A DNA stretch of 64,000 nt from Closterium sp. Naga37s-1. Its lineage: Eukaryota > Streptophyta > Zygnematophyceae > Desmidiales > Closteriaceae. The number at the start of each line of letters is the position of its first letter. The stretch's first letter is position 1. The stretch is taken from contig CANJKZ010000463.1 in NCBI GenBank assembly GCA_947471745.1, forward strand, positions 258,001 through 322,000, in the 5' to 3' direction. The position numbers and the translations under genes were made by a program. The notes below the pieces were generated by a model, which saw only the letters and a program-made list of their open reading frames with translations, ran no database searches and was not told the origin of the DNA. This document shows, in pieces, positions 9,785 through 28,225 of this stretch.

Positions 9785-10771
9785 TTACGTAAGTGTGTAG
9801 TGGAAGTTGGACTCCAGATAGTCCAACCAGCGGATCACTCGCGGGTTGAGATTCGGTTGGGCGCGGAGGTACTGTATTGAACGGTGATCTGTCCGTACTG
9901 TCACGTCTGCTCCGGTGAGGTAGCATCGCCACACTTTGAACGCGTGCACGGTCGCCAGCATTTCGCGGTCGTGTATTGGGTAGTTGCGCTCGGGCGGGTG
10001 AAGTTTGTGGGACTCATACACGATTGGCTGGAGGCCGTTCCCGAAATCCTGCAACAATACTGCTCCCACGGCGATGTCGCTTGCGTCGGTGACGAGTCCG
10101 AACGAACGGTGCGGATCTGCGATGTGAAGCACGGGCGGCGAGCACAAAATTTGCTTGAGGGCCGAGAAGGCAGCTTGCTCTTTCTCCCCCCATGTGCACT
10201 CAACCCCCTTCCTCAGCAAGTCGGTCAACGGAGCAGTCAACTTCGCCATGTCGGGGACGGACCGGCGCACGTAGTTGACGAACCCCAAAAAGCTCTGCAA
10301 TTCGGTCAAGTTTATCGGCGCGTGCCATGCTTGAATCGTCGCGATCTTCTTCAGGTCTATTTCCACTCCTTCAGCTGAAATAATGTGTCCCAGAAACTCC
10401 TGTCTGTCCTGTAAAAACTCACACTTGGATGCTTTCGTCAGTAGGCGGTTCTCACTTAGTATTTTAAAAACTGCCTCAATGTCCTGTAGGTGCTGTGCTC
10501 TGTCTGGGCTGTAAATCAGTATGTCGTCGAGGTACACGATGACGCACTTATCTAAAAGCGGGCGGAAGGCTTCGTTCATGGTCATTTGAAAGGTTGCGGG
10601 GGCGTTGGTCAGTCCGAAAGGCATTACGGTGTATTCAAAGGATCCATAGCGTGTTTGGAAAGTAGTTTTCGGGCAGTCGGGTGGGTTGACTCGGATCTGG
10701 TGGTAGCCTCCTCGAAGGTCAATTTTCGAGAAAACCTGGGCTGTGCGCAGTTGGCCCTTACGGCCAAACAA
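9785..10771 (-). pseudogene. Gypsy-1 reverse transcriptase-RNase H fragment
   Basis: An uninterrupted 328-codon minus-strand frame. RT motifs in order: FSKIDLRGGYHQIRV, FGLTNAPATFQ, catalytic VIYLDDILIYS, then LGHIISAEGV and LQSFLGFVNYVRR. RNase H follows with VTDASDIAVGAVL, NYPIHDREMLA and VRTDHRSIQYL. These are Ty3/gypsy-type motifs (FLGF, YLDD). The frame has no true start: it is an internal piece of a polyprotein cut upstream by the Copia-2 junction. It stops at 9785, beside an A/T homopolymer at 9779-9785 that has probably shifted the frame. Confidence 0.88.
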
Positions 10772-10980
10772 CGGCTGCTACTGTACGTGATGTTGACGGT
10801 CGCGGTAAGCAAAGCAAGCTCAAGGTGGATCACGAAGTCACCACACATTCCGAGCACAAGCAAATTGTCACAAGGCCACTTCACATGCAGAGTTATATAA
10901 AATAGAACAAACAGTACAGTGATCATACCCTAGCAAGTGTAAGCATGCAGGTATATATATAGATCAAAGTACAAGCAAAG

Positions 10981-13900
10981 TCACGCAGTGAGCAATTGAG
11001 GCAAAGTAGGTACAAGGCCTAAAACAGTACAGCAACGCTGATGATCACCAAGCAGAAGTACCTTCGTGAATATATCAGCAGTGTTGGCCCGAGTGGCCAC
11101 GTAAGCAAGACGAAGCTGACCACACTGCTGCAACTCCCGAGGAAGGAAGTAACGCAGAGCAATGTGCTTCGTTCTGTGCTCCAGTCTGTGCTCCTGACAC
11201 AAGGCAATCATGGCCTTGTTGTCTACGTACAGCACTGGAGAAGAACGAGGCTGCTCTCCCAATTCGGTCAGCAGGTAGGTGAGCCAGCGTAACTCCTGTG
11301 CAGCCATGGCCCTTGCGTAGATCTCAGCCTCACACCTGGAACTGAGAACTGAAGACGAGCGGGTAGACCGCCAAGAAACATAGCCGGAGCCAAGGCTGAA
11401 AGTGTAACCCTGTGACGACCGCTGCGTAGCCAATTCGTCAACCCAAGAAGCGTCTGCGTGTCTAGTGAGGACAACTGGACCCCGTCCTCGAAGCATGAGC
11501 CCCATGCCCGACGTACAGCACAAGTAGCGCAACACCCTCTTAGCGGCCTCCCAGTGCTTTGGTCGGTGTCTGCCAGGCACAACATAGCATGCCATGATGC
11601 TAAAAGGGTAGGCCAGGTCGACTGCAGGTCATCAGGTATATGAGGCAGCCCACAAGCTTTGGATATGAGCCACTCGGCTCTACGGACTCGTCCGAAGGTG
11701 GAGCTGAGGGCGATTGACCGGTAGGCAGAGGAGTGGACTGTGGCGAGGAGCACCGGAAGCCGAAGCGCTGAAGGACCTGGTGCACCATGTGTGACTGAGT
11801 CAGGGTGATGGTGCACCGTGCTCTATCCCGAGTGATCTGCAAGCCAAGATAGCTGCGCAGCTCACCCAGGTCAGTGCATGTGTGTCTCTTCTGCAGCTCC
11901 GACTTCACAAGGGCCAGTGCCTCAGTGTCAGCAGTGGCAAAGACCAAGTCATCGACGTACACGAGGACGTAGAACGGCAGCAGCGAAGTGTCGATGCGTA
12001 GAAACAGCGACGGGTCAGAAGTAGAAGGAGCAAACCCAAGAGCCGCAAGCGTCGTCCTCAGTGTGTCGTGCCACTCGCGAGGCGCCTGGCGGAGACCGTA
12101 GACTGGCCGCCGGAGGCTCCACTGGGTACCTACAAAAAACGACCCAGTGAAGCCAGGTGGGCGACGCAGCCAGATCTCCTCGTGCAGGCTGCCCTGCAAG
12201 AAAGCTGTGCTGAAGTCAAGAGAGTGCAGCTCGTAGTCACGCTGAGCTGCGACGTGCAGCAACACCCGAAGAGTGGTCATCTTTGGGGTAGGGGAGAAGG
12301 TCTGGAAGAAGTCAACTCCCTGTCGCTGACTGAAGCCTTGTGCAACGTAACGAGCCTTGAAGACAGGCGGAGAATACGGCGGCCGCTTCACCCTGAAAAT
12401 TCACATGCCATCGACTATGTTCGCCCCAGAAGGGGGAACTGCGTCGACGTAGGTGCCTGTGGACTTCCAGGATGCCATCTCTGCGTCCATGGCTGTCTGC
12501 CACTGAGAGGAGTAGGGACCCGTAATCGCCTCTGCGTAAGAGCGCGGGGTCGGGATGTCTGGTGCATCCGGGTCTCCCTCAGGGGCAAGCAGCATGGCCA
12601 GGAGATGAGGTACAGTAGCTGCAAGGCACTCAAATTCCTCCTGCCTGTCCTCAAGGACGTCCATGCCAAGGGCACACTCACCCCCGACGGACGGAGGACA
12701 GTCAGACTCAGACTCAGCAACAAGACTAGTGGCGTTGTGGAGACGATAGGCAGCAGCAAAGTCAACAAGCTTAGCAACTAGGGCAGACGCAGTTGTGGAC
12801 TCAAAAGAAGGGTCAGCGACAACAGTGGCGAGAAGACGAGTGATAGTAGGACTGGCAGCACGAGCTAGGTCAGACTCAGGGTCAGGAACGGCTGGAAGAG
12901 AGGACGCAGGAGGAGGCGGCAGAGGAACGCGCAGTGGAATGGAGGAAGGACGAAGTGCCATAACGTGAGTGCCGCGGACAGGAGGAGGATGCGGACGAGG
13001 AACCCAACGACCAGTGTGAACAGCGCGAATAGGCAAGGCAGGACGAGACTCATGCTCATTACGCTCTGTAAAAGAGTCTGTCTGCTCAGTGTAAGGAAAA
13101 GGAGCAGGCAGTGGAGAGTCTGGCTGTAAGTGTGGTTGCGACTGGCAAGGTGGTGGACTCAGTAAGCTAGGAGGAAGGCTAGTAAAAGACGGGAGACTAA
13201 GAACCTGGTGAAGGACCGAGTCAGGTGGAGGCAGAGACGAAGGTGGTGGCGGAACGAAAAACGGGCGCCGCTGCACAGTGCCTCCAGCACCAGTACCGCC
13301 AAACGCAACACCCCCAGCGCCAGCACCTCCAGCTCCAGGGTCAACATCTCCAGCTCCTCCAACTCCAGCGCCACCGGCGCCAGTGCCTCCAGCTCCAGTG
13401 CCTCCAGCTCCAGCACCTCCAGCTCCAGCGCCCCCAACACCACCAGCCCCGGCAGCTACAGTACCCCAGCTCCAGGGTCAACAGCTCCAGTGCCTCCAGC
13501 TCCAACGCCACCAGCACCAGGGTCTCCAGCTCCAGCTCCTCCAGCTACACCAGCCCCGGCAACTCCAGTACCCCTAGTACGAGCACCTGCAGGACCACCA
13601 GCTCTAGCACCTCCAGGACCTCTAGATCTAGCAGGAACTCCAGCACCTCCAAGACTAGTAGCTCCAGCACCTCCAGCTCTATTGCCTCCAGCAGCAGAGT
13701 CTCCAGCTTTGGCAGCTCCACTCCGAAGGTGTGTGCGCCGAGCAAACCACTCGCGCAGCTGCTGTGGGGAGAGAGGCTCCGGCTGGGGAGACAGTCGTGG
13801 CGAGGTGCCCGCAGGACCTCCAGAAGAAGCAGTACCCCTAGGCTCAGCACCCCCAGGCTCCGCACCCTCAGGCTCAGCACCCCCAGACACAGCACCTCTA

Positions 13901-16818
13901 GCAGCACCTTAGTCTACAGTGACCTTAACAGGCACAGTACTAGGGAGTGAATTTACCTGAGACACACCTGAGGGAGCAGGACCCTGAGGGAGGAGGGGGT
14001 CTACCGGAGGGGGACCTGGAGCAAGGAAGAGTGGCGGGGGTGGGAGAGGGGCAGAGCGGAAGGGGAAGAGACAGTAAAAGAGAACTGCCTCAACAAACGT
14101 GACGTCCTGAGAGGGCAGGACACGGCGCGAGGTGGGGTGGTAAAACTGCCAGCCAGGCGCGTTAGGGGGAAAGCCAAGGAAGACGCAGGGAATAGCGTGG
14201 GAGGAGAGCTTGTCCGCGGACGTATCGCGAACAAAGGCACGAGAACCCCAAACCCGGAACACCGACGCATTGCCAACCTTCCCCGTCCAACGCAGTGTAG
14301 GCGAGGTCTCCGGCAAGGAGACACGGGGCCAGAGGTTGAACTGATGCGCAGCGTACCGGACCGCAAACGGCCACTGAAAATAGGGAGCAGCCGCATGGAT
14401 CATGGAGGTACGAGCCACCTCCATGACTAAGCCAATGCGGCGCTCAGCAATCCCATTTTTCTGCGGGGAGGCCGAAAGCGTGAACGACTGGAGGATACCC
14501 TCCCCACAACAAAAGTCCCGCAAGAGGTCGGAGGAGAACTCACCACCTCTGTCAGAGTGCAGACGTAGAACGGAAAGGTCCTGGCGGAACCGCTCGCGGA
14601 GCTGGAGACGGACTGCGCGGATCCAAGGGATCAAGACATCAGGGACCTCACCCTTGCTGCGCAAGGGGAAGACCGTGGTGTAACGCGTGTAGTTGTCAAC
14701 AACCAGCAGAAAGTAGCGCTCACGGCCCTGTCCACTGATGCGGGCTGGGCCCCACACGTCCATGTGGAGAGTCTGTAGGGGAGCAGTCGTCGGGGGAAAT
14801 GAGGAGGAGTGAGGAGCGGCGCGCTGCCGCCCCTCGACGCAAGGAAGGCAGGGCGGGGCAGGCGAGGGCGGGAGGGGAGGCAGAGACCTGGGAAGACCAG
14901 AATCAAGGAGGCGAGTGTGCATGCTACGAAGGCGTGGCAGGGAGGGGTGACCAAGGTGGTGGTGCCACAGGAGAGTCTGGTGCGACAGGAGGCGACACGA
15001 GCAGGGGGGTGCTACCTGACCTGACGCGGACACCTTAGCAGACGCAGCTACCTGAGGAGGCTCAGTAGTCAGTGTGTACAGACTCGACCCAGGCCGACGG
15101 GTGAACGTGGCCAGGTGACGGCCCGTCCGTGTGCACGTGCCGATCGACACACGCTGCTGACCCCCAGGTGTGGTGGTAGTGACCATCGCATCCTGGAGGG
15201 CAGCGGTAATCACCAAGTTCGTAGAGAACGAGGGGAGGTGAAGACTTGACAGTGAGCCGGACGAAACCGCCGGACACAGGAGAACAGTGGAGGAACGGGC
15301 AAAAACTGGGGCCCCCGAGGGGTCAGCCAGTCTGACCAGAACAGGTGCAGGGAGTGGAGTGAGGGCGGTACTGTCGCGAAAGAAACAGCGGGAAGCACCT
15401 GAGTCAAGTGTAAAGGTGTGCAAGGCCTCAGCAGGCGCAGTTTCAGGGAGAGCAGACTCACTAGCACCTAGAGCAGTAGCCTCTATACCTGGGTCAGGCG
15501 GCACACACAGGTAACAGTCACCCTCAGCACTAACAGACAAGGCATACATAGCAGCAAGGATAGCATCATAGTTAAGAGCAAAGATATCAACTCCAGACCT
15601 AAGCAGCTCTGCCCAGCGGGGGCGCTCAGCCTCGTCACCAAACTCTACGCGCCAAGCGTTATCTAGGTGGGAGAAGCAGGGGTGTTGAGTGTGAGGCTTC
15701 CCGCATGTCTGACCAGCACGGTCACTCGTGCGAATGTCATACGAGCAGCTAACACTACCCCGAGACGCCCCACGCTGAGCAAACCACTCACGAAGCTGCT
15801 AGGGCGAAGGGGTCTCGCTCCGACGCTATTGCTGCTGCTGCCTCTGGCCACCGCCAGAACCGCCCCTCGAAACAGCTCCAACCCGACTGCCACCACTCCC
15901 ACTGCTGCCACTACCGCCACCCCCACCGCAGCCACCATCGCCGCCACCAAAGCCCCCACTCCCGCCACCACTCCCACCACTGACACCACCTCTGCTACCT
16001 CCACCACCTCCACTTCTGCCCCCACTACCACCCCCGCTGCCACCGCCACCACCCCTGCCACCCTTGCCCTTGCTGCTGCGGCGCTTCCCACTAACAGCAG
16101 AAGCAGCCCTGACATCCGCAGCACCAAGGATGTCAACAGCAGCAGCAGGAGCGTAAAAGGGGGCAAGGGGGGAGGGGGAACACCCCTCAAAGAAGGGCGT
16201 GCGAGGAGTGCCACGAGCGGCACCTACATCGACTATGCTAGTCTCAGGTGCAAGGAGGTGCTGCTCGAGGAGGTTGACAGTGAGGGCTGTGGGGTCAAGT
16301 GCGAGAAAGTGGTCCCTGACAGCGCGAAGAGAGTCAGGGAGGCGGGTGACTATGAAGTAGAGAGTTATGTACATCGAGGGCGGGTTCCTGTCACGGAACT
16401 CTTCTAGAAGGGCAACGCGGTAGCGAGCGTCGTTAGTGCGAAGGTGGGAAACGAGTTCCTCTACCGTGGCAAAGGCGGACAGCTTGGGAAAGAGGTAGGG
16501 CAGTAGGAGACGGCCTAGAGCAGCAGTGGCAGGGGAGGAGTAACCGGCGACTACAGCGTCATACAGTGCTTTAGCAGTCTTGTGCTGTCCGAAGTGAGCG
16601 CGTTCGGCTAACGGCAGGTGGTTGCGAACGGCTAAGCGAGCAGCAGCGTCACGGGTAAGCCACTGTGAGCGAGTCGCACTGTCAGCTGTGGCGGGAGGGG
16701 CGAGAGAGGCTCCAGACATGTGGTCAAACAACGAAACGCTGTCTCTAGAATCGCTCAGTAGGTACAGCTGTAAGTCGTCGAGCCACGTATCGAACGTGAG
16801 TACATTGAGAGAAGCCAT
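10981..16818 (-). pseudogene. Copia-2 gag-pol
   Basis: Gag starts at 16818 (MASLNVLTFDTWLDDLQLYL). Against Copia-5 it lacks about nine residues after LTFD. A Gly-rich tract follows, then an in-frame TAG near 15826. The same frame then carries protease FTLDSGASRCFF, integrase (HHHLGHP, MDVWGP, HSDRGGEF, QKNGIAERR) down to 13909. RT (12391-11600, YVDD) is in a second frame, and RNase H (11595-10981, VDNKAMIAL) is back in the first. The second integrase residue block reads SPQKNG where sisters have PQQNG. Not functional as it stands. Confidence 0.9.
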
Positions 16819-16879
16819 AGCGGGCAGAACAGGGTGTCGCGCGAGCACGAGGGAAGTGCGCAGGGCAGGGTAGGGTGGC

Positions 16880-17575
16880 GCACGGCTTGGGCGGCCAGCA
16901 GAAAGGGGGGCGAGCTCGCTGCCAGAGGGTGGCAAGCGGGCTGTATGGGGCGGCGAGCGGGCTGCAAGGGGCGGCGAGCGGGCCGCAAGGGGCGGCGAGC
17001 GGGATGCAAGGGACGGCAAGCGGGCCGCAAGGGGCGGCGAGCGGGCTGCATGGGGCGGAGAGCGGGCCGCAAGGGGCGGCTAGCGGGCTGCAAGGGGCGG
17101 CGAGCGGGCCGCAAGGGGCGGCGAGCGGGCTGCACGGGGCGGCAAGCGGGCCGCAAGGGGCGGCGAGCGGGCTGCAAGGGGCGGCGCGCGGGCTGCAAGA
17201 GGGCGGCGAGCAGGCTGCTGGGGCGGCGAGCGGGCTGCAGGGGCGGCGCGCGGGCTGCAGGGGCGGCGCGCGGGCCGCGAGCGGGCTGCAGAGGCGGCGC
17301 GCGGGCCGCGAGCGGGCTGCAGGGGCGGCGCGACGTGCTGGTAGGGGCTGCGAGCGGGCTGCAGAGGCGGCGCGCGGGCCGCTAGCAGGCTGCAGGGGCG
17401 GTGCGACGGGCTACTAGGGGCGGCGAGCGGGCTGCAGGGGCGGCGCGCTGGCTGCAGGTGCGGCGAGCGTGCTGCAGGGGCAGCTCGCGGGCTGCTAAAG
17501 GCGGCGCGCGGGCTGCAAAGGGCGGCGCGACGGGCAAACAGGGCGACGCGCCAGGTAGGGCAGTTAGTGGGGCAG
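16880..17575 (-). repeat. Copia-2 leader tandem array
   Basis: About 0.7 kb of degenerate units of about 21 bp (on the plus strand GGGGCGGCGAGCGGGCTGCA with GGGCC/GGGCT variants). It occupies the same PBS-to-gag position as the unrelated Copia-1 array. The minus-strand frame reads through it (QPARRPLRPARRP) towards gag. Confidence 0.9.
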
Positions 17576-17581
17576 CGCTGT

Positions 17582-17635
17582 GGTGGGCCCTAAAAAAAAA
17601 AAACCGGTCCTAAGGAAGGACCTGCTCTGAAACCA
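17582..17635 (-). promoter_or_regulatory. Copia-2 PBS, hairpin and GGGCCCACC module
   Basis: Minus strand: TGGTTTCAGAGC (tRNA-iMet type primer site), then GGTCCT-TCCTT-AGGACC, a perfect 6-bp stem, then an oligo-T run and GGGCCCACC, whose GGGCCC begins 45 nt after the first PBS base. Confidence 0.82.
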
Positions 17636-17767
17636 TGTCGGAATTACTGAACGAGAATGAATGAACTATGAAAGAGTTAGGTACAAGTACTTACACTAAT
17701 TGAGTTATACCCTTTATGGGCTACCCCACTGTAGCCTACACAAGGTAAGCAATATAACATTTTGATA
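17636..17767 (-). repeat. Copia-2 5' LTR
   Basis: 132 bp on the minus strand, beginning TATCAAAATG (a TG-to-TA change at the terminus) and ending CCGACA before the PBS. Same subtype as the Copia-0 and Copia-5 LTRs. Confidence 0.85.
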
Positions 17768-17986
17768 GTAAGGTCATCATCTCACGATACCTGAGCACAC
17801 GTAGATGGGGCAGGAGGCTCATGGCGCTGACATATATATGATGCACTGCCACTGCGGGGCTGTGACCGACGCTACCATGACAAAAGAAAACACGGTGCTT
17901 TGTAAAGATGAACCTCTTATCCACCACTAGACTGAAGTTGAGATGTTTCGGATTATGTAACAACTGAAAGAGCACGTGTGTTCCAT

Positions 17987-25147
<7,161 letters not shown>

Positions 25148-25622
25148 GGCTGGAAACTTGGAGCAAACAGAGAGCTGAAAGTGAGTCAACAGACGCACAG
25201 CAGCGAATCTGTCTACTGAACGCTGGCAGCACGGTAGCGGTGATGAGTTTCTGTACGAAATGGCAATCCCGATGAGGCAAAGGCAGGCTTCAGCTGTTTG
25301 AAGCGAACACTGATGTAGCTGATTCGATTCAACGGTGCGTTTCTCAAAAGATGATATTTCTATCCTAAAATAAGGTTTATCTCATTGCAATATGGCCTTT
25401 CGCCATCTAACCCAGAACAATGTCAACTATTGAATTTTAAACAGCGGCATATTAGCATTGGCCAGAACATTACTACCAAGTTTCTATGGGTTTCTCTGGC
25501 ACAAACATGTGCTCGGACACATGTTCTCAGCAAGCAGCAGCATCAGGCTTGTTTGATTTCCAAGACTTCTTACTGGTCTCAACCAGAATGCAGCAGCAAC
25601 TCCACTTCCCCGTGCATCTCCA
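25148..25622. other. Intergenic region upstream of RPT5
   Basis: 475 bp between the RPT5 ATG and the stop of the next minus-strand gene, so it should hold the RPT5 promoter and 5' UTR and the neighbour's 3' UTR. I see no recognisable gene or repeat and no confident TATA box. Confidence 0.6.
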
Positions 25623-26224
25623 TCAGCCCCTCTTCTCCAGGCATGAGTAGAGGCACAGACCAATGCCAATGCACACGAAGAGAATAGCGAAGCTAATGAG
25701 CAGCCAGGCCCACCACTCCAGACCACTACTGCAGGACTGACTGCAGGTAGCTCCCTGGTACATTTGAGCTGGCGTGTGCAACAAAAACGGAAACGGTGGG
25801 ACAAAAAAACGGTAAGCATAGATAATGTGTGTGCTTGTGCGCATGTAAAATGTTCGGTGCATGTTGTAAATATTCCATACAGTAAGTGTGTGCTGTAAAC
25901 AACATCAATGGGGTATTCAGAGGCGTTAAGAGAGTGAGCGAAAGATGGTGAAAGATCCGTTCGTACAGGTAAAAAAAAAAACAAGAAGAGCTGTTATTGA
26001 GTGGATTGTTTCACGAAACATTGGTCGTACGAAACATGGAGTGAGAGAGTGAGTGAGAGAGTGAGAGAGAGAGAGAGAGAGAGAATGAGAGAATGAGAGA
26101 ATGAGAGAATGAGAGAGTGAGAGTGAGAGTGAGAGTGAGAGAGTGAGAGTGAGAGAGTGAGAGGGAGAGGGAGAGTGAGAGGGAGAGAGTGAGAGAGTGA
26201 GAGGGAGAGTGAGAGGGAGAGAGA

Positions 26225-26267
<43 letters not shown>

Positions 26268-26977
26268 ACGGGTGAAGGACAGGGGTTGGGGGGGTGGGGC
26301 GGTGGGGGAAAGGGGGAAGGAAGGGTGGGGATGGAGGATGGGGAAAGATAGGGACGGAGTGAGATGGGCAGGATCAGAGAGTCCAAGAGGACGTACCGGT
26401 TTGGCCAGAAGTAACATTGGCCACACCGACCCAGAAGGGCTGGAAATAAGTACCACAACCACTATAGGTCAACGCCACGCAGTTCTGCAGTGGCAATGCA
26501 GCGCAATGTTACACAGTTTGAGTGTCGTGCGATGGCCCGTAGTGGTTAAAATGCGTAACGTGCGCGACATTGCGTTTTCGAAGAATAAATAGAGGCGGGC
26601 GAAAAGGCAGGAAAAGGTGGGATAAGAGAAGGAAATACAGGAATTGGCATTGACTTATTTTGGAAGCCAATCGCATTAACAACGATGAAAAGCATGAACA
26701 GAGAATACGAAAACGTCGAAGGAGATTGTGGGATAAGTACATGGGGTGGTTTTTTAGCAAATGTCAGGAGTATGTGTTGGTCGAGATAAAGCACGAACAG
26801 ATATGAAATAACGAGGACAGAGAAGAGACGTACGTTGCACGCTTGGGTGCAGGCAGGAACGACGTATGACGTGTTCGTGGGGTTTTGACATGGCGTCGAA
26901 CAATCGTAAGCGAAGGCTACGCCGCAGAATACGGAGACGAACATAAATATAGTGGCAACTACTAAAAGGTTCCTCAT
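25623..26977 (-). CDS. Unrecognised Cys-rich single-pass membrane protein, three exons
   Basis: Exons 26977-26834, 26484-26397 and 25768-25623 with GT-AG introns join in frame to 125 codons (phases 0 and 1). Residues 1-23 form a signal peptide (MRNLLVVATIFMFVSVFCG...). The ectodomain (about 24-94) has eight cysteines (CSTPC, CTQAC, NC, GC, TCSQSC being the visible groups) and N-X-S/T sequons NTS and NVT. A transmembrane helix follows (WWAWLLISFAILFVCIGIGL), then a short tail ending EKRG. This predicts a type I surface or endomembrane protein. I do not recognise the family. It is transcribed in the same direction as RPT5. An in-frame upstream exon (27262-27104) is possible. Evidence is splice-frame consistency and protein-like architecture, not homology. 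Confidence 0.72.
26038..26265. repeat. GA-rich microsatellite
   Basis: About 230 bp of GAGAGA/GAGTGA/GAGGGA runs inside intron 2 of the membrane-protein gene. On the transcribed strand it is a CT tract. It produces spurious Ser/Leu-rich ORFs. Confidence 0.95.
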
Positions 26978-27103
26978 CGTGTGGGAAACGGAAATGGTGG
27001 GTTTCAACAACTATACGGTAACCAGCAGAGATGAATAATCGTCGAGAACAAGAGAGGTTAGGAAACAGAGTTGAAATAGGGGAGCAAGATTGAAATGATC
27101 TAC

Positions 27104-27262
27104 CTGTCTGCTACGTAGTAGTGCTCTCAACCCAATACCTGCTGAAATGGCCAGAAATGGCAAGGCTGCCACAACAAATGGCGGGAACGACGAGCCAGCT
27201 TGGAAAGCGGTTCGGTTGGCGGTGTCCGATTTGCTGGTGGCTTGGCTGCTGTGAAAGTTCAT
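27104..27262 (-). CDS. Candidate upstream exon or small ORF with one membrane segment
   Basis: A minus-strand ATG at 27262 opens 53 codons ending RSRQ before a plausible donor (CAG/GTAGAT). They include a hydrophobic stretch (FVVAALPFLAISAGIGLRAL). A plausible acceptor (TATAG) at 27011 would keep the frame into the MRNLL exon, with a 93-bp intron rich in pyrimidines. It could equally be a separate small ORF or chance. I recognise no family. Confidence 0.22.
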
Positions 27263-27687
27263 GTGAGGTTTGGTGGTGGGTGATGTGACTGCTAAAGAAG
27301 TACGGTTTAGTGGGTTTCCGAATGACTTTGCACGGTTCAGTAGCCTGCAGCTCGATGGCTATGGAGGCTTGGCGATTTTGTTGGAACTCGGGGCACGTTA
27401 TCAGGTCTGGCTGCCAGCCTGGCCGTAGCCTTACTAAAAGAACTCGTTCGAAAGATTCCGAGCCTATAGCCACAATGGACAATTTGGTGCCCCAAAAAAG
27501 AACAGCGCAAAATTGGGTGCCTCCTAAACTGAAAACGTACGCTCTTAAGAGCGACTATGTTACCGTATATGTTCGATGCCCCAATGAGCTGCTGTATATA
27601 ACACGCTTGGCTATTAGTGCAAATGGACAAACAGATGCTACCCACTGCAGTGATCCTGAATATTTTGAATCAACCCTACGTTCAAGC
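27263..27687. other. Host sequence up to the Copia-3 insertion
   Basis: No gene I can support. A plus-strand open frame (27310-27693) runs across the Copia-3 junction and shows no domain. Its last codons come from the LTR. The 5-bp target CAAGC is at 27683-27687 and is repeated after Copia-3 at 33934-33938. Confidence 0.5.
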
Positions 27688-28047
27688 TGTTGAGATAATG
27701 TCGAGACTTATGCACTTCAAGGAATTCGTATAGTTAGTACAGTAAAAGTACCGATAGACTGACGTCAGCAAAGCGCTACGCGCCTTAGGATGACGTCATC
27801 AGTAGCTGTAGGTATCGCGAATAGTCACGTACCTTTTCAGAACAGGAATAGCGCGAATAAATACAGCACAGTAGGCGAACAGGTACTTTAGTCTAGTTAT
27901 ATATTCTGTATGCTTGTCATTTTATAATATACTTGATTTCAGAGACCTTTGATCCTGTTACAAGTCACTCATATAAAAGACTTCCACTGCTACAGGAAGC
28001 TACTATCCTAAGACTACGATCCTATTCAAACAGTTCAGATTCTAACA
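27688..28047 (+). repeat. Copia-3 5' LTR
   Basis: 360 bp, TGTTGAGATAATG to GATTCTAACA. Contains two TGACGTCA palindromes and an AT-rich TTATAATATA at about 27921-27930 as a possible TATA element. Confidence 0.96.
27760..27798 (+). promoter_or_regulatory. Two TGACGTCA (CRE/bZIP) sites in the Copia-3 U3
   Basis: Perfect 8-bp palindromes at 27760-27767 and 27791-27798, 31 bp apart (about three helical turns), repeated in the 3' LTR at 33646-33653 and 33677-33684. Such ACGT-core sites bind bZIP factors in plants. That they drive this element is inference. Confidence 0.55.
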
Positions 28048-28059
28048 TGGTATGAGAGC
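28048..28059 (+). promoter_or_regulatory. Copia-3 primer-binding site
   Basis: TGGTATGAGAGC directly after the LTR, one base from the tRNA-iMet complement TGGTATCAGAGC. Identical to the Copia-4 site. No GGGCCCACC follows. Confidence 0.85.
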
Positions 28060-28101
28060 AACTTAGGATTAAAACAGCTTCCATCTGCCTATTCTACAAC
28101 T

Positions 28102-28194
28102 ATGTCTGGATCTCCAAGGTCCAACAATGGCTCTTCTGTTACGAGCCCATCATGCCCAACTGCGTCTCCAGCTGCTGATAATTCACATCTGCAG

Positions 28195-28225
<31 letters not shown>

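Larger units (their letters stand above)
9188..10806 (-). mobile_element. Gypsy-1: Ty3/gypsy remnant, upstream piece
   Basis: Minus-strand RT, RNase H and the start of integrase, in the order that defines Ty3/gypsy. Continuity with 455-682 is restored by removing Copia-1. The upstream end is cut at about 10806, where Copia-2 3' UTR sequence begins, so the gag, protease and LTRs are not visible. Oldest layer of the nest at this end of the window. Confidence 0.88.
10807..17767 (-). mobile_element. Copia-2: family-1 copia element lacking its 3' LTR
   Basis: Read on the minus strand: 5' LTR (17767-17636), primer site, repeat leader, gag, pol and about 170 bp of the conserved 3' UTR block, which ends abruptly in the run AAGCTTGC... 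at 10807 against gypsy sequence. The rest of the 3' UTR, the polypurine tract and the 3' LTR are absent. The 5' LTR lies about 220 bp from the RPT5 stop codon. Coding sequence is broken by stops and frame changes. Confidence 0.88.

Noticed and set aside
25926..26462. Ser/Leu-rich ORFs of 150-180 codons on the minus strand
   Set aside because: Generated by the GA/CT microsatellite in an intron.
27310..27693. 127-codon plus-strand ORF before Copia-3
   Set aside because: No domain or signal, its 3' end is LTR sequence, and it overlaps the candidate upstream region of the minus-strand gene. Not enough to call a gene.
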